Positions 7,031-8,130 of a stretch of DNA of 8,130 nt are shown here, one piece after another. The stretch comes from Sandaracinaceae bacterium (lineage in GTDB: Bacteria > Myxococcota_A > Polyangia > Polyangiales > Sandaracinaceae). Numbering within the stretch: position 1 is the stretch's first letter; every line of letters begins with the position of its first letter. The notes under the pieces are model-generated. The model did not search any database, was not told the origin of the DNA, and saw nothing but the letters and a program-made list of their open reading frames with translations. The stretch lies in contig JANWYL010000133.1 in the NCBI GenBank assembly GCA_025056955.1, forward strand, positions 1 to 8,130. Direction: 5' to 3'. A program made the position numbers and the translations under genes.

Positions 7031-7717
7031 CTACCCCAACGCCTTGAAATCGGCCAGCCCGGACCCACAAGCCAATCCAATGTTGGAATGGCGGCGAATC
7101 GCCTTCCAAAGGGCCTCGATGCCCTCGCCTGTTTTGGCACTGGTCGGTACAACCTCGATCTGCCGGTTGGTCCTTTTCTCTATCGCATCAAGCCTTTTTC
7201 TCGTGCCCGCAATCAATCGCTCTCGCTCCCTTGCGCTGACTTTATCGGCTTTGGTCAAAACCACAACCAACGCCTTTTGATGAAAATTCAAAAAATCAAA
7301 AAGCTGCTCATCGTCTTCCTCAACCCCTCGCCGGATATCGATCAGGACCACCAAAGCCCGAAGGCTTACGCGATAAGCGATGTAGTTTTCCACCATTGCC
7401 CCCCAGCTCAACCTTTCCGCCTTGCTTCGCTTGGCGAAGCCGTAACCTGGCAGGTCCACAAAACCCATCTCTGCCACATTCTGTTTGAGTGTTTCCTTCA
7501 AACGCACCCGAACGTAGATCAAGCCGCGCGTTGCTCCAGGACTGGCACTGGTGCGCATGAGCTTTCTACCAATTAAGGCATTGATGAGACTCGATTTGCC
7601 CACATTCGAACGCCCACCAAAAGCCACTTCGGCCAGGATAGGAGGTGGGAGGTCGCTGTAAGCCCGCGCCTCCTTGACAAGCCACGCATCGGCCACTCTC
7701 CAGGATTCTTGCTCCAT
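7031..7717 (-). CDS. engB: Ribosome biogenesis GTPase EngB (YsxC/YihA)
   Basis: This is a TrmE-Era-EngA-EngB-Septin-like GTPase that assists late assembly of the large ribosomal subunit and is usually essential. It has 228 residues, slightly longer than the typical 195 to 215. The G motifs are in order: G1 GRSNVGKSS (35-43), G2 threonine in SPGATRG (Thr63), G3 DLPGYG (88-93), G4 TKAD (155-158) and G5 SAK (193-195) followed by TGEG. KRSKAERLSWGAMVENYI after G3 fits the EngB switch region. The N-terminal AFGGRSNVGKSSLINAL is near-diagnostic for EngB. The start is supported by AGAGGTG just upstream. The short C-terminal tail after about residue 210 is not conserved as far as I can judge. The gene is convergent with lhr (18-bp gap) and divergent from the repeat lipoprotein. 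Confidence 0.97.
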   Translation of the reverse strand: MEQESWRVADAWLVKEARAYSDLPPPILAEVAFGGRSNVGKSSLINALIGRKLMRTSASPGATRGLIYVRVRLKETLKQNVAEMGFVDLPGYGFAKRSKAERLSWGAMVENYIAYRVSLRALVVLIDIRRGVEEDDEQLFDFLNFHQKALVVVLTKADKVSARERERLIAGTRKRLDAIEKRTNRQIEVVPTSAKTGEGIEALWKAIRRHSNIGLACGSGLADFKALG

Positions 7718-7719
7718 TG

Positions 7720-7726
7720 CACCTCT
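7720..7726 (-). promoter_or_regulatory. Ribosome binding site of engB
   Basis: The minus strand reads AGAGGTG, then CA, then the ATG. The spacing is short but the match is strong. A second GGAGGTG-like stretch lies about 15 bases farther upstream and is less well placed. Confidence 0.65.
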
Positions 7727-7776
7727 GGCCCACGCTCACCTCCCTGCAAGGGGCGAGCTGTGGTTTTCAAATTCTT

Positions 7777-7803
7777 GCATGATTTTAGAAGTTTGGCATG
7801 ATT
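7777..7803. repeat. Direct repeat GCATGATT in the engB/lipoprotein gap
   Basis: The octamer GCATGATT occurs at 7777-7784 and 7796-7803, 19 bp apart, in the divergent intergenic region. That spacing is near two helical turns, so a dimeric regulator could bind both copies. It could equally be chance in an AT-richer promoter stretch. No convincing -35/-10 pair was found for either gene. Confidence 0.25.
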
Positions 7804-7810
7804 AGGTAGA

Positions 7811-7824
7811 CCCCTGATGAGGGG
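7811..7824 (+). other. Small GC-rich hairpin in the lipoprotein leader
   Basis: CCCCT (7811-7815) and AGGGG (7820-7824) can pair around the loop GATG. It lies about 40 bases before the lipoprotein start and would be in its 5' leader if transcription begins upstream. It is not followed by a T-run, and it lies between divergent genes, so it is not read as a terminator. Confidence 0.25.
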
Positions 7825-7846
7825 GCTCTTGATGTTTTGTGTGTGG

Positions 7847-7853
7847 AAAGGAG
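7847..7853 (+). promoter_or_regulatory. Ribosome binding site of the repeat lipoprotein
   Basis: AAAGGAG lies 10 bases before the ATG at 7864. The spacing is slightly long but usable. An in-frame TAA directly before this ATG rules out a longer reading. Confidence 0.6.
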
Positions 7854-7863
7854 TGGTTGTTAA

Positions 7864-8130
7864 ATGCTCAGAAGCAATTGGTTTATCCTTGTAATGAGCA
7901 TGGTTGGGTTGAAGCTTAGTGGTTGCGATTGCGGTGGTGGTGGAGGAGGGGAAATGCCTGACGCGCCAAGCAGACCTGACGCATTCATGCAGGATGCGCC
8001 AAGGCCTGGGGAGGACGCCAGCCAAATCGACGCAAGGCCAGGGGGTGAAGATACAGGACCATCAACAGGAACTGATGCAGGACCATCAACAGGAACTGAT
8101 GCAGGACCATCAACAGGAACTGATGCAGGA
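7864..8130 (+). CDS. Repeat-containing lipoprotein, 3' end missing
   Basis: Only the first 89 codons are in the window. Residues 1-21 (MLRSNWFILVMSMVGLKLSGC) are a lipoprotein signal peptide with a canonical LSGC lipobox and lipidated Cys21. The next residues are Asp22, Cys23 and six glycines. From residue 30 on the chain is low complexity, rich in Pro, Asp, Ala and Gly (PDAPSRPDA, QDAPRPGEDA), and from residue 65 it becomes perfect copies of GPSTGTDA. This looks like a flexible spacer that lifts an unseen C-terminal domain off the membrane. In E. coli, Asp right after the lipidated Cys favours inner-membrane retention; whether that rule applies here is uncertain. No function can be assigned without the missing part. 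The gene is divergent from engB. Confidence 0.8.
   Translation, partial: MLRSNWFILVMSMVGLKLSGCDCGGGGGGEMPDAPSRPDAFMQDAPRPGEDASQIDARPGGEDTGPSTGTDAGPSTGTDAGPSTGTDAG
8056..8130 (+). repeat. Perfect 24-bp coding tandem repeat, open at the window edge
   Basis: Three identical 24-bp units occupy 8056-8079, 8080-8103 and 8104-8127, and the first three bases of a fourth (GGA) end the window. Each unit encodes GPSTGTDA in frame, so gain or loss of units would change length without a frameshift. The identity between copies at synonymous positions implies recent expansion or homogenisation. Confidence 0.95.

Noticed and set aside
7811..7824. Rho-independent terminator
   Set aside because: The hairpin is short, has no T-tract after it, and lies between two divergent genes where no transcript needs to end.
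7573..8025. 150-codon minus-strand frame across the engB start and the lipoprotein gene
   Set aside because: It overlaps both the EngB N-terminus and the lipoprotein signal peptide, each well supported. Its own translation has no recognisable feature.
8056..8130. Tandem repeat as a CRISPR array
   Set aside because: Units are directly adjacent with no spacers, are in frame and encode an octapeptide, so this is a protein repeat.

Overview
The window looks like an ordinary chromosomal stretch of a Gram-negative bacterium, most likely a member of the Myxococcota or an allied former deltaproteobacterial lineage. The evidence is indirect. Two of the proteins have lipoprotein-type signal peptides followed by Gly/Asp/Pro-rich low-complexity linkers, one of them with Asp-Ala-Gly-Pro-type tandem repeats, and a third is a Tat-exported high-potential iron-sulfur protein (HiPIP). 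Base composition by eye is moderate, with GC somewhat above half, so this is not one of the very GC-rich myxobacteria. The assignment is an inference and no phylogenetic marker search was possible.

Layout from left to right: (1) gltX, glutamyl-tRNA synthetase, minus strand, whose 3' part is cut off by the left edge; (2) a secreted SGNH/GDSL-hydrolase-like lipoprotein, plus strand; (3) a small Tat-signal HiPIP, minus strand, ending 5 bp from the end of gene 2; (4) a very large Lhr-type ATP-dependent helicase of 1546 residues, plus strand, filling more than half of the window; (5) engB/ysxC, a ribosome-assembly GTPase, minus strand, ending 18 bp from the end of lhr; (6) the 5' part of a lipoprotein gene, plus strand, which runs into a perfect 24-bp coding tandem repeat and off the right edge.

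The six genes alternate strictly in orientation (- + - + - +), so no two share an operon and each probably has its own promoter in one of three divergent intergenic gaps (857-956, 2180-2371, 7718-7863). Both convergent junctions are very tight and lack an obvious Rho-independent terminator. The genes do not form one pathway. Three are housekeeping or genome-maintenance functions (tRNA charging, nucleic-acid helicase, ribosome assembly) and three are envelope or periplasmic proteins (esterase-like lipoprotein, electron carrier, repeat lipoprotein).

No defence system, prophage, insertion sequence, CRISPR array, tRNA, rRNA or riboswitch was recognised. I see no convincing undescribed multi-gene system here. 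The points worth a second look are small: a possible lipid-anchored HiPIP with an extra cysteine, a GluRS that appears to lack its zinc ligands, the tandem-repeat lipoprotein, an imperfect nested dyad and direct repeat in the HiPIP/lhr gap, an ATGA-coupled minicistron before the SGNH gene, and an apparent excess of ATCGAT sites.
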